A stretch of DNA of 60,800 nt. Origin: Bacteroidales bacterium. GTDB lineage: Bacteria > Bacteroidota > Bacteroidia > Bacteroidales > M50B96. A program made the position numbers and the translations under genes. A model generated the notes under the pieces. That model was not told the DNA's origin, ran no database searches, and saw nothing but the letters and a program-made list of their open reading frames with translations. Below, in pieces: positions 38,943 through 47,903 of this stretch (position 1 is its first letter; each line of letters opens with the position of its first letter). The stretch is from NCBI GenBank assembly GCA_021740905.1, contig JAIOYV010000039.1, positions 1 through 60,800 on the forward strand, read 5' to 3'.

Positions 38943-39860
38943 TTATTCCCTCACTACCACAAATTTTTCTACCCAGACTTCATCTTTGCCAATAGCCCGG
39001 ATAAAATAGGTTCCAGGCGAAAAAAGCGAAATATCAATCTTGTCCTCCTTTTTACCAGAGATTATTGTCCGAAGGAGCTGGCCGGTTTGGTTGTAAATCT
39101 CCAGATTTTCCAGGAATCCATTTAGGACTTGTATCTGAAGGATGTCGTTTGCCGGGTTGGGGAAAACTAAAAACAAATTCCGCTCATTGTCAACTTCAGC
39201 AATTTCTTCTGTATTGACATAAACAGTGTAATCCATTATTTCTATGCAGCCAATGGAGTCGGTGTAGGTGCAATAATAGGTGGTTGTGGTATCGGGCCAA
39301 ACCAGGGGGTTTTCGGCATATTGATCGGAGATATTTATATTGGGTTCCCAAAAATATTGGAGCGGGGCAATACCCCCGGAAACAAGTGAATAAAGAGTTG
39401 CAGTGTCGCCAAGATTTATTAGTATTGAGCCACCTGTAAGATAGATAAAACGGGAAAACCTCAATACCATACTGTCCGTTTTGGTGATGCCTAAACTGTC
39501 GGTAACCGTAACATAATAGGTGGCTTTCTCGTCTGCACACTCTGTCAAATACGGATTTGCCATCGTGGTATCACTTATAGTGTTTGTTACATTGAATGTG
39601 TAAGAGAGCACTTTTTTTACACCCGTCCAGCTATAAGAGTAAGGCGGAGTACCAAAATCTGCCGTTGGGTTACCACCTAAATACAGCGTATCGATGTAAG
39701 GTTCGGGACAACATATTGCCGTGTCGTTTCCGGCATCCACTACCATATCTTTTTGTTTTGATTGATCCGTTTTGGAAGACAATGAAGTACTTTGCGAATA
39801 CACACCGCTACTACCAAACAGGAATCCAATAATGAACAGGAGATTCTTTGCAGTTTTCAT
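38943..39860 (-). CDS. T9SS-secreted protein with PKD-like domains
   Basis: This 305-residue protein has a signal peptide (about 1-22, ending GVYSQ) and a T9SS type A sorting domain (about 225-305, starting LVFPNPANDILQIQVL). The middle holds PKD or gliding-type beta-sandwich repeats with the phrases PPYSYSWTG, TYYVTVTDSLG, and APLQYFWEP then TTYYCTYTDSIGC. It is an exported, surface-attached protein, with ligand unknown. Confidence 0.8.
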   Translation of the reverse strand: MKTAKNLLFIIGFLFGSSGVYSQSTSLSSKTDQSKQKDMVVDAGNDTAICCPEPYIDTLYLGGNPTADFGTPPYSYSWTGVKKVLSYTFNVTNTISDTTMANPYLTECADEKATYYVTVTDSLGITKTDSMVLRFSRFIYLTGGSILINLGDTATLYSLVSGGIAPLQYFWEPNINISDQYAENPLVWPDTTTTYYCTYTDSIGCIEIMDYTVYVNTEEIAEVDNERNLFLVFPNPANDILQIQVLNGFLENLEIYNQTGQLLRTIISGKKEDKIDISLFSPGTYFIRAIGKDEVWVEKFVVVRE

Positions 39861-39909
39861 ATTGAGAAAATAAGTTAGTTAATATAATTGTTGAGAGCGT
39901 AAATCACTC

Positions 39910-39917
39910 CAAAATTA
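39910..39917 (-). promoter_or_regulatory. -7 box of the PKD-like T9SS gene
   Basis: Read on the minus strand, TAATTTTG matches TAnnTTTG, 49 bases before the start codon at 39860. Confidence 0.4.
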
Positions 39918-40229
39918 TACAATTTATTTTGATAAATTATCAGATAATCAATCAATTTGCTGATTATTTGTGTAAATAAAGTGTTAAAAGCATAAAACAG
40001 ATTTATCCTAAAAAAGACTCCCTTTTCTCCTTTTCAGAATAACTTTTCAACCTTCAACTTTTCAACATTCAACTTTGAACCCCTTAACTCAGAACTTTTG
40101 AACCTACCAACTTTGAACACGCTAAACTTTTCTCCAAAAAAGCTGTAACTTTAAAACCTCTTTATCGTCAGATGGCGGCATTGAAAATTATAAAAAAGGA
40201 ATAGATCATTAATTATAAATTTTAAACTT
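39918..40229. other. Gene-free divergent region with repeat fragments
   Basis: Between the T9SS gene and the LiaF-like gene lies AT-rich DNA. From about 40040 to 40130 it contains a chain of CAACTTT-, TTCAAC- and CTCAGAACTTTTGAAC-like pieces related to the array at 3487-3665. Nothing coding is seen. Confidence 0.45.
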
Positions 40230-40766
40230 ATGAAAATGAGCATATCACTGATTATCGGAATCTTCTTTATTTTTTTGGGGATATCATTTATCCTGAAAGT
40301 CATATTCAAAATCGACTTCCCTGTGTTCAAAATCCTGATTGCCCTCTTCTTTATTTACCTGGGCTTTAAAATCCTGTTTGGGAGCTTCAACGTGTTTCAT
40401 ATCCGAAGCGATTCCAGTTCTGCGGTTTTCTCGGAGTTGAATTATAGTGGCGAAATAGAGGATGGTGGCGAGTATAGTGCTGTATTTGGTAAGGTAAACC
40501 TTGACTTGCGAAATGTGGTGTTGACCGAACCTGAAACATTCATAAAAGTAAATGCAGTATTTGGGGGTTCTGAAATTTTTCTGCCTTCCGGTTTGCCCGT
40601 GAAAATAAAATCGGATGTGGTTTTTGGCGGCGTTCAGCTACCCGATCGAAATTCGGGAGGGTTTGGGTCGGCCCGATATAAAAGCGACAACTACGACAGC
40701 TCGGCCAACCGGTTGATTATTGAGGCCAATGCAGTATTTGGCGGGATCCAGGTGCACCAATATTAA
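40230..40766 (+). CDS. LiaF-like membrane protein
   Basis: This 178-residue protein has two N-terminal membrane helices (about 5-25 and 32-52), then a beta-rich domain with repeated AVFGK, AVFGGSEIFLPSG, VVFGGVQL and AVFGGIQV strands. This ladder of xVFGG motifs is typical of LiaF-type and cell-wall-active antibiotic response proteins, whose C-terminal domain has a stacked beta fold. In Firmicutes LiaF restrains a stress sensor; here no two-component system is adjacent, so the role is open. Confidence 0.75.
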   Translation: MKMSISLIIGIFFIFLGISFILKVIFKIDFPVFKILIALFFIYLGFKILFGSFNVFHIRSDSSSAVFSELNYSGEIEDGGEYSAVFGKVNLDLRNVVLTEPETFIKVNAVFGGSEIFLPSGLPVKIKSDVVFGGVQLPDRNSGGFGSARYKSDNYDSSANRLIIEANAVFGGIQVHQY

Positions 40767-40777
40767 ACAGAAGCCCT

Positions 40778-40810
40778 AGCGTCGGCTTCGCTCGGAGCGA
40801 GACCGACGCT
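40778..40810. repeat. Nested palindrome (cruciform-like) between genes
   Basis: AGCGTCGG (40778-40785) pairs with CCGACGCT (40803-40810), and inside it TCGCTC (40788-40793) pairs with GAGCGA (40795-40800). The compact nested structure resembles a repetitive extragenic palindrome. Confidence 0.6.
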
Positions 40811-40892
40811 TATGTTCATTGCTAAAGGCCATTAAAATATTGCAATTCCAGTTCTTCCTGCTTATTTTGCAATCCAATAATCCTTCTTAAAA

Positions 40893-41999
40893 ATGAATAA
40901 AAATCTACGGATAGTTTTAATTGCACTTGGCGTGGTCTTACTCCTTGCCTCCCTTTGGTATTTCAAAAGCATTGTTGCCTATTTGCTCATTGCTGCAATC
41001 ATTTCACTCATCGGGCAGCCTCTGGTCGATTTATTTGACCGGATCAAAATTAAGAAATTCCACCTCCCCCGTGCCCTTAGTGCGGCCTTAACCCTTGTGG
41101 TGATCTGGGTTTTGGTGCTTGGCTTTTTTCGGATATTCATCCCGCTTGTGGCGAACCAGGCCACAGAACTTTCTGCTATCGACTCGGAACAGGTTGCCCG
41201 GAGCCTGGAAGCACCTCTTGAAAAACTGGAAACCCTGTTTGGAAACCTGCCCATATCGGGCAAGGAAAACCTTAGCATGGAAGAATATGTGAGCGCGAAA
41301 GTGGCCAATATTGTGAACGTCTCGTACCTGACCGATATTTTTGGCTTTATCACCGGGGCGTTGGGCGACCTGTTCATCGCCATTTTCTCCATTTCGTTTA
41401 TCTCCTTTTTCTTTCTGAAGGAGAAAGGTCTTTTTTCCAATGCCATCCTTACCCTCACTCCAAGAGGTAACGAAGGCAAGATGGGACATGCCATGGCTTC
41501 CATCAAAAAATTGTTGGTCCGCTATTTTATAGGTCTTGCCAGCGAGGTTTGCCTCATCATTATCCTAATGAGCCTGGGCCTGCATTTTATTGCTGGCCTC
41601 GATTTCGACACTGCTTTGGTAATTGGCCTCTTTGCTGGGTTGGTAAATGTAATCCCTTATGTTGGGCCGATTTTGGGTGCTGCTTTTGGTCTTATCATGG
41701 GTTTAATAACCAACATTCATCTTGACTTTTACAGTGCCATGCTGCCACTGCTTGCCTACATCGCCCTTGTATTTCTAATTGTACAACTAATCGACAACAT
41801 CCTAATGCAGCCACTCATTTATTCATCCAGCGTAAATGCCCACCCGCTTGAGATTTTTCTGGTGATAATGATCGCCGGGAGCATGGCCGGGATTACCGGA
41901 ATGGTGGTTGCGATTCCCGTATATACCATCCTACGGGTTGTTGGAAAGGAGTTTTTTAGCCAGTTAAAAATAGTGAGCAAGCTTACCCAAAATATTTAA
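40893..41999 (+). CDS. AI-2E family transporter
   Basis: This 368-residue membrane protein matches the AI-2E exporter/PerM family. Hydrophobic helices occur at the N-terminus (about 5-50 and 62-85) and through the C-terminal half. The GLFAGLVNVIPYVGPILGA and QLIDNILMQPLIYS segments are diagnostic. A long soluble region lies between about 90 and 150. Substrates of most members are unknown; some export autoinducer-2 or ions. The gene stands alone. Confidence 0.88.
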   Translation: MNKNLRIVLIALGVVLLLASLWYFKSIVAYLLIAAIISLIGQPLVDLFDRIKIKKFHLPRALSAALTLVVIWVLVLGFFRIFIPLVANQATELSAIDSEQVARSLEAPLEKLETLFGNLPISGKENLSMEEYVSAKVANIVNVSYLTDIFGFITGALGDLFIAIFSISFISFFFLKEKGLFSNAILTLTPRGNEGKMGHAMASIKKLLVRYFIGLASEVCLIIILMSLGLHFIAGLDFDTALVIGLFAGLVNVIPYVGPILGAAFGLIMGLITNIHLDFYSAMLPLLAYIALVFLIVQLIDNILMQPLIYSSSVNAHPLEIFLVIMIAGSMAGITGMVVAIPVYTILRVVGKEFFSQLKIVSKLTQNI

Positions 42000-42376
42000 C
42001 TATTTCTCAACCTGGTTAATTCCTACGCAGCTAAAGCTGCAAATAAGAATTTGAACGCGGATAACACGGATAACACAGATTTGAACGGATTTTTAATCGC
42101 AGTTGTATCCGACAGCCTAGACCGAAGCTTTAGCTAAGGTCTAAGGTACTAGTTGGATATTTTAATAATGTAGTTTAAAACTGAATAAAAACCAGCACAT
42201 AATAAAAAGAAATAAGAACGGCTGCAAGACCCAGCAATTATTTTCGATTAAACCACATCCAAGTCAATTTTCTATGCACTTATCGAGAAGATTGAATGTT
42301 TTCAGGCCAAAAAGGCTCAGGGTTTACAAATCTCAAATTTGTCTTACACCCAAACCAAATTGTCATCTTTTCTTCC
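42000..42376. repeat. Gene-free region with hairpin repeat (copy 2)
   Basis: AGACC (42119-42123) and GGTCT (42138-42142) enclose GAAGCTTTAGCTAA, the loop also seen at 27223-27236. Upstream, GCAGCTAAAGCTGC forms a small palindrome near 42028-42041, and GCGGATAACACGGATAACAC is a short tandem repeat near 42058. No coding sequence is seen. Confidence 0.55.
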
Positions 42377-42868
42377 CTATTTTTTCTCCATATAGCTTCC
42401 TGGGTCAATTGCTTTGCGATTCCAGTCTTTCAGAAAATCGGCAATCCTTTTGCTGTCGTACGATTTGTCTTTTTCCAGATACAGGGTGTTTTGGGTATGG
42501 ATGCGTTGGCCCTTTTCGTTGAGGACAACCAACACCGGAAACCCAAACCGTTGGGGAAAGCCAAGTAGTTCCATGGCTTCCGGGTTTCGGTTTTCCTTGC
42601 TGTAATTTACCTTCACCAACACATAATCGGCGTTTAACAGGGAATCTATTTTTTGATCCTCTTGAATAAAATGGTGGAGCTTAATGCACCAGGGACATTG
42701 GTTGTACCCAACTTTTACCAATACATGTTTGCCTTCTTTTTGTGCTCGGACAATGGCTTCTTTGATATCTTTCGTGGCATTGGCGTTTGGATCGAAAACC
42801 TGTGTTTGCTGTGCCATGCAAAAACTCATTGCAAAGAATAATACTGTGCTATTCAATATTGCTTTCAT
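42377..42868 (-). CDS. Exported thioredoxin-like protein
   Basis: This 163-residue protein has a signal peptide (about 1-18, ending CMAQQ) and a thioredoxin fold with active site CPWC in VKVGYNQCPWCIKLHHF. The cis-proline is in FGFPVLVVLNEKG. It resembles periplasmic thiol-disulfide proteins with a DUF255- or DsbD-gamma-like fold. It starts one base after the stop of the upstream T9SS gene, so the two form an operon; it might help fold secreted partners. Confidence 0.82.
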   Translation of the reverse strand: MKAILNSTVLFFAMSFCMAQQTQVFDPNANATKDIKEAIVRAQKEGKHVLVKVGYNQCPWCIKLHHFIQEDQKIDSLLNADYVLVKVNYSKENRNPEAMELLGFPQRFGFPVLVVLNEKGQRIHTQNTLYLEKDKSYDSKRIADFLKDWNRKAIDPGSYMEKK

Positions 42869-42869
42869 T

Positions 42870-44888
42870 TTAGAGTTTGATCAGTTTTTTTGTGAACCTC
42901 ATTTCATTGGCATTTCTGAACGTCAGGAAATAAACCCCCGATGGCAGCGATTTGATGTCGATGCTTACAAATCTTTTTCCATCAACCGAAAAAGTATTGA
43001 CTAGTTTGCCGTCCAACGATAGTATTTGAATGTCTTCAATATTGATCAAATTTTCAATTGATACAATCCCGGTTGCCGGGTTTGGAAACATCCTCAATTC
43101 CTTACCATTTGCTGTTTCGATGGATACAGGGCTGACAGGGCCACCCATCAATTTTACAGTGTCGCCATACATGGTGCCTGCCGGATTGCTGCCCGATTCG
43201 GTAAGTGCAACAGGCCGGATTTCAAGGAAAACATATTTGTTGAGGTCGGCCTGGTCGATCAAATAAGTGGAGGTGGTACCATCCGACATTATAGTTAAGT
43301 TGGTGCCCAGGGTATCGTCGGCAATTGCCCACATAAATGTGGTGGCCCCTTCAGGGTCGGCATTTACATCTTCGTAATTGTAGCTGGCTGTTAGGATTTC
43401 CCCGGTTTCTAACGAGCCGAGAATGGCAGCATTGTTCGCACGTGGAGCCGAACCGACTGCAGGGTCGTCGTTGTTGTACCACACTTCAATAGTGTTATCC
43501 ACTCCCCCTCCGGCAGTGTCGAGCACGGTATAATAGCGGGTAAAACTTTCGGTGGTAGCAGCATTGTTGTTTATGCTGAAATTGAATTCGATATTGGCCG
43601 AAACACTGATATCAATTGGGATATTCAACGAATAAGCCATCAATCCATCCCGGTCGGTCAGTTGCACATTTCCTGTCCAATTATTTAAAGTACCACTTAG
43701 TCCAAGAAAATCGACCAATGGATCGAAGTTTCCGGCACTTATTTGGTAATCCGTATGGCAAATAAAAGTGACCGGAATTCCACCAGGCATGTAGTTATTA
43801 TATATCGCCTGATGGTTGAAACCGCCAACCGCCATCATTAAAATACGATTAGGGCCACCATTGGGGAATTCGGCAGTTAAATTATCCCAACTTCCGTTTA
43901 TCCGAAATTTGAATTCGATCTTGCCTACGTCCATACTATTTAATTGAATGGTGTAGTTATAGTCGCCATCGATATCGTCGAGGTGGTGGTTGGCCCCTTC
44001 CCAAAGATTAAAATCACCGGCCACATCCACAAAGTCAGTCAATGGATCGAACCACCCTTCGGCCACGTAATACGACATATCGCAGTTGAGCGTGAGAGGC
44101 GACAGGGTCATATCGTTGAACCAAACGTCCGCCGTATTCTGGCCCAGGGTTAGGGTTTTGCTTCTGTTTACAGTTTCGTCTGTACTGTTCATCCTAAAAT
44201 GAAAATCCAAAACCTGGCCATTGGTCAATCCGGTGGTAATTTCGCCGGTATAGATATTCGTTGGGTTGTTGTTGCCGTCTAAACTATTTTCGAGTAACAG
44301 CGAATCCATCCCCTGGATTATGGCATATACATTTCCGCCTGTTGTGTTGAAATTACCATCGGCTATTTGCTTGTTCATGTTCACCTTAAATAACATGGAT
44401 GGGTCGGTGGTGTTGTAGGATAGAGGGATTACAAAATCCATGCAACTTGGCCCGCCACCATCGAAATCGCGGCCATCGGTGTTCCAGTTGCTGCCATTGT
44501 TGAAAACGGCCACAATGTGAGTAATGATACTGCCTGCGGGGAATCCATAAAAGTCTTTGGGTATGTAGGTGATCGAAAAAGTCCCGTTGCCATTATCAAC
44601 AAGATCGGGCGATGCCCCATTACCGCCAGTTCCATCCCAGGCCACCACATACTCCCAATTCGCCGGGTTACCGCCGATGGAGATCACACCAGAGTGCATG
44701 GTCACAGAAGCCGAACCCACCAATGTCCCGGTTTGGAAACATGCCTGCGAAGGGTCGAAGGTGAGGGTAATCTCATCGTAAGCCGTTGCATTGGCCGGCG
44801 AAATATTAATTGCAGCGGGCATCTGTGCAATCCCTTGCGAAAGGCTAAACAAGAGAGCAAATAATAATACTGATGTACATTTTTTCAT
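42870..44888 (-). CDS. T9SS-secreted protein with glycan-binding-like modules
   Basis: This 672-residue protein has a signal peptide (about 1-21, ending SQGIAQ) and a T9SS sorting domain at the end (about 600-672, with LRMFPNPATGIVSIEN). Three modules match the A modules of the 31423-37080 protein: FKVNMNKQIADGNFN, LNCDMSYYVAEGWFDPLTDF and TDYQISAGNFDPLVDF, with AGDFNLW and FKFRINGSW phrases that recall CBM48-type glycan-binding folds. An N-terminal domain (about 22-170) and a cadherin-like region (about 490-590) complete it. A divergent LacI-type regulator lies upstream. No enzyme domain is seen. Confidence 0.82.
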   Translation of the reverse strand: MKKCTSVLLFALLFSLSQGIAQMPAAINISPANATAYDEITLTFDPSQACFQTGTLVGSASVTMHSGVISIGGNPANWEYVVAWDGTGGNGASPDLVDNGNGTFSITYIPKDFYGFPAGSIITHIVAVFNNGSNWNTDGRDFDGGGPSCMDFVIPLSYNTTDPSMLFKVNMNKQIADGNFNTTGGNVYAIIQGMDSLLLENSLDGNNNPTNIYTGEITTGLTNGQVLDFHFRMNSTDETVNRSKTLTLGQNTADVWFNDMTLSPLTLNCDMSYYVAEGWFDPLTDFVDVAGDFNLWEGANHHLDDIDGDYNYTIQLNSMDVGKIEFKFRINGSWDNLTAEFPNGGPNRILMMAVGGFNHQAIYNNYMPGGIPVTFICHTDYQISAGNFDPLVDFLGLSGTLNNWTGNVQLTDRDGLMAYSLNIPIDISVSANIEFNFSINNNAATTESFTRYYTVLDTAGGGVDNTIEVWYNNDDPAVGSAPRANNAAILGSLETGEILTASYNYEDVNADPEGATTFMWAIADDTLGTNLTIMSDGTTSTYLIDQADLNKYVFLEIRPVALTESGSNPAGTMYGDTVKLMGGPVSPVSIETANGKELRMFPNPATGIVSIENLINIEDIQILSLDGKLVNTFSVDGKRFVSIDIKSLPSGVYFLTFRNANEMRFTKKLIKL

Positions 44889-45184
44889 GGTCTAAATCTT
44901 TAGTTAATATCCGTCTTTTCGTACACCAAATTTACTAAAAATTTCGGCACAGAAAAAAGACGCAAGATTTAAAAATTTACTATTCAGGTGCTTACTGGGC
45001 GTTGAGAGCATAAACACCATTTCAAACGTTTGCGTGTGTTTTCTTCCTTATTTATTTTTATCTTTCAAGTTGAAAAATTGGCAATCGGACTGTTCTTGCA
45101 ATTTTGATATTTATTGATTGATCAAGAAAGGTTTTTGCTCGCAACAGTCCAAAATATGAGAGGTTTAAATTAGTACATTCGGAA
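44889..45184. promoter_or_regulatory. Divergent promoter region with LacI-type operator, copy 2
   Basis: This gap lies between the T9SS gene (leftward) and the LacI-type gene (rightward). CAAACGTTTG at 45023-45032 is a perfect palindrome with GCG on its right flank, resembling LacI/PurR operators. On the minus strand TAAATTTG (44927-44934) is a -7 box for the T9SS gene. The operator is about 100 bases upstream of that start, and 153 bases upstream of the regulator start codon. Confidence 0.55.
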
Positions 45185-46219
45185 ATGAGAGGCAGCCAGG
45201 TTACGATAAAAGACATTGCAAGAGAATTGAAAATTTCCCCTTCAACCGTGTCGAGGGCATTGAAGGACCACCCCGACATAAGCGAAAAAACAAAAATTGC
45301 GGTAAACGAATTGGCCCGGAAATATGGGTACAGGCCAAACCCCATTGCCCTCAGTTTGTTGCAAAGCAAGAGCAATGTAATAGGTGTGGTGATTCCAGAG
45401 ATCGTACACTTTTTCTTTTCATCGGTGATAAGCGGGATCGAGGAAATAGCATTCGATGCCGGATATAATGTAATGATTTGTCAATCGAACGAAAATTACG
45501 AGCGCGAAATTGAAGTGATCCAGGCCATGTCGGCCAGCCGGATCGATGGCCTTTTGATCTCGGTTTCGAAAAACACCTACCATTTCGATCACCTGAAAGA
45601 GCTTGAAAACATAGGGATCCCGGTAGTATTCTTCGATAGGGTATGCGAAGATATAGACACACACAAAGTAATCATCGACGATTTCCAGGGGGCATTTCAG
45701 GCCGTAGAGCATCTTATTTCGATTGGCCGGAAACGGATAGCCCATCTGTCGGGGCCTCAGAACTTGCTCATTGGCAGCCGACGGCTAAATGGATATTTAG
45801 AAGCCTTAAAGAAACACAACCTTCCAGTCGATAATAAATTAATCCTGAATTGTGACACGTATGAAAAGGCTCTTGAATGTGCCCCGGCCCTGTTTGAACT
45901 GGAAAACCCGCCCGATGCCATTTTTGCCGTAAACGACCTCACTGCAGCCGGTGCCATGCGTGCAGCCCGGAAGTTGGGTTTACAGATCCCGGACGACATT
46001 GCCTTTGTCGGGTTTACCAACGAACGGATTTCGACCCTCCTCGAACCACCCCTCACCAGCGTAGAGCAGCATGGTTTTGAAATGGGCGAAGAGGCTATGC
46101 GCTTATTGTTGAAACGTTTTTCAACCAACATCGAAGATTTTAAAGCCGAAACCAAAATAATTACCACAAGCCTGGTGGTGAGGGAAAGTACACAGTCTGC
46201 AGTAGGCAGAACTCAGTAG
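45185..46219 (+). CDS. LacI family transcriptional regulator
   Basis: This 344-residue regulator has the family's N-terminal helix-turn-helix (VTIKDIARELKISPSTVSRA, residues 6-25) and hinge helix (YRPNPIALSLLQSKSN), followed by a periplasmic-binding-protein-type ligand domain (IGVVIPEIVHFFFSSVISG to the end). Members usually sense a sugar or sugar phosphate. It is divergent from the glycan-module T9SS gene and shares an operator-like palindrome with it and the larger relative at 31423. The ligand is unknown. Confidence 0.93.
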   Translation: MRGSQVTIKDIARELKISPSTVSRALKDHPDISEKTKIAVNELARKYGYRPNPIALSLLQSKSNVIGVVIPEIVHFFFSSVISGIEEIAFDAGYNVMICQSNENYEREIEVIQAMSASRIDGLLISVSKNTYHFDHLKELENIGIPVVFFDRVCEDIDTHKVIIDDFQGAFQAVEHLISIGRKRIAHLSGPQNLLIGSRRLNGYLEALKKHNLPVDNKLILNCDTYEKALECAPALFELENPPDAIFAVNDLTAAGAMRAARKLGLQIPDDIAFVGFTNERISTLLEPPLTSVEQHGFEMGEEAMRLLLKRFSTNIEDFKAETKIITTSLVVRESTQSAVGRTQ

Positions 46220-46370
46220 GCAGTAGGAAGACCGATGATGTCCGTTTTCAGTTGGCAATGCATAATTAATACTCCTTTGAAATCAACATATATTATTCAA
46301 TCCAGGTCCACATCATGAATAGTATCTCAGTCATTTTTCTGACAGTTGACTGCGGACTGTTGACTGCCGA
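46188..46370. repeat. Short direct repeats after the LacI-type gene
   Basis: GTAGGCAG-like units (GCAGTAGGCAGAACTCAGTAGGCAGTAGG, in pieces) at about 46197-46228 overlap the end of the gene, and CAGTTGACTGCGGACTGTTGACTGC at about 46343-46367 holds a repeated GTTGACTGC. These resemble dispersed intergenic fragments. No coding use seen. Confidence 0.4.
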
Positions 46371-46378
46371 CTTTTTAT

Positions 46379-46386
46379 TACCTTTG
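46379..46386 (+). promoter_or_regulatory. -7 box of the DUF169 gene
   Basis: TACCTTTG matches TAnnTTTG and lies 22 bases before the start codon. A TTG 16 bases upstream (46360-46362) is a weak -33 candidate. Confidence 0.45.
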
Positions 46387-46408
46387 AATCAAAATCAAAA
46401 CAATTACT

Positions 46409-47134
46409 ATGGAAACAAACCCAACTTACCTCTTATCGAAACTGGGAATTACGATCCCTTTGATAGGTGTTTATGACACACCTGATCTTTCTGTTTTTTC
46501 TGATGTGTTGAAAATAAAATCAGAAGGGCGTGGAACCTGCCTGTTTGCCTACTACAAGAAATGGCTTGAAGGAAAACATTTGCTGTTGACAAAAGACAAT
46601 CATGGCTGCCGGGGCTGTGGCAATTGGTGGTGGGATGTGCAAAAACGGTCGAGAGAGGATTTTGTGGATTTCCTTGTCCACGACGAAGGGTTAAAAGTGG
46701 ATGGTGAAACCATGAACGCCTGGCTGGATGTAAACCATACGTATAAAGCATCCCATGAAAATATTGTGGTTGGGCCACTCATAGAAAAAGCCTCTGACTA
46801 TTTGAAAACAGTCAGCTTTTTTGTGAACCCGGACCAATTGAGTGCACTGATCACCGGTGCCCATTATTTTCAGAAACCTGGAGATTATTCACCTGTCATA
46901 GCCCCTTTTGGCTCAGGCTGCATGGAGTTCCTGACAATGTTCGACGATTTCGATAATCCGATGGCCATTATCGGATCAACCGACATTGCCATGCGACAAT
47001 TCCTACCCGCTAACATCATGATATTTTCGGTAACCGTGCCCATGTTTAAGTTGCTTTGCAGTCTCGGGGAAAAAAGCTTTTTGAACAAACCTTTTCTGGA
47101 ACGGTTGATTAAGTCGAGAGGTGGGAGCCTTTGA
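46409..47134 (+). CDS. DUF169 family protein
   Basis: This 241-residue cytosolic protein fits the DUF169 family, which is widespread in anaerobes and has no settled function. Typical segments are GRGTCLFAYYKKW, HGCRGCGNWWWDV with two conserved-looking cysteines, and PVIAPFGSGCMEFLTMFDD. The cysteines C83, C86 and the later GSGC suggest metal or iron-sulfur binding, which is inference only. The gene is alone under its own promoter. Confidence 0.8.
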   Translation: METNPTYLLSKLGITIPLIGVYDTPDLSVFSDVLKIKSEGRGTCLFAYYKKWLEGKHLLLTKDNHGCRGCGNWWWDVQKRSREDFVDFLVHDEGLKVDGETMNAWLDVNHTYKASHENIVVGPLIEKASDYLKTVSFFVNPDQLSALITGAHYFQKPGDYSPVIAPFGSGCMEFLTMFDDFDNPMAIIGSTDIAMRQFLPANIMIFSVTVPMFKLLCSLGEKSFLNKPFLERLIKSRGGSL

Positions 47135-47255
47135 AGAAATGATTAATGATTTGTGATTAATGATTAATTAGAGGAATGTTGAAAAAACATAAAGCCCTTG
47201 TTATCGTTGCATTACCAGGAACAAATCCAGAAAGTGAGCACTTAATTGAATTACA

Positions 47256-47789
47256 ATGAATACATACATCGCACTTTTTAGGGGTATCAATGTGGGGGGA
47301 AATAATATCCTGCCAATGAAATCGCTTGTTGAGATCCTTGAAGGCATCGGCTGCTCCAACATAAGAACTTACATCCAGAGTGGCAATGCAGTGTTCCAAT
47401 TCAAAAAAGAAAACAGGCAAACGATCGCCGAAAAAATAAGCCAGAAAGTTTTGGGACATTTTCAGTTCGAACCAAAAGTGTTGATCCTTGAACTGGCAGA
47501 TTTGCAAGTGGCTGTAAAAAACAATCCGTATGAAAGGAAGGATGGAAAAGCGCTGCATTTCTTTTTCCTGGAATCTGCTCCTGAAAATCCAGATTTGGAT
47601 GGGCTTGCTGCTATAAAATCAAACTCCGAAGAATTCAAACTAATAAATAAGGTATTCTACCTCTATGCCCCCGATGGCATTGGTCGTTCGAAATTAGCTG
47701 CAAAAGCGGAACGGAGCTTAAGGGTTGCTGCAACTGGCAGAAACTGGAATACGGTGAGCAAACTACTTGAAATGGTCGGCCAGAAATAA
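47256..47789 (+). CDS. DUF1697 family protein
   Basis: This 177-residue cytosolic protein matches DUF1697: the N-terminal NTYIALFRGINVGGNNILPM and later IRTYIQSGNAVFQ are diagnostic, and the middle has ALHFFFLESAP. The function of the family is unknown. The last residues run KLAAKAERSLRVAATGRNWN, also typical. Confidence 0.85.
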   Translation: MNTYIALFRGINVGGNNILPMKSLVEILEGIGCSNIRTYIQSGNAVFQFKKENRQTIAEKISQKVLGHFQFEPKVLILELADLQVAVKNNPYERKDGKALHFFFLESAPENPDLDGLAAIKSNSEEFKLINKVFYLYAPDGIGRSKLAAKAERSLRVAATGRNWNTVSKLLEMVGQK

Positions 47790-47903
47790 ATTTTGGTTGC
47801 ATTTAGTAAAACTTCAGACCTCAGTAATTTTTAATCTCAAAAATTTACATATTGGAACTGACAATCAAGGATTTTATAGGAAATTTCCGATGTGTTGTTT
47901 TTT

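Noticed and set aside
42274-42605. Overlapping plus-strand open frames next to the thioredoxin gene
   Set aside because: They are rich in Phe, Ser and Leu and antisense to a recognisable thioredoxin; no supporting motif.
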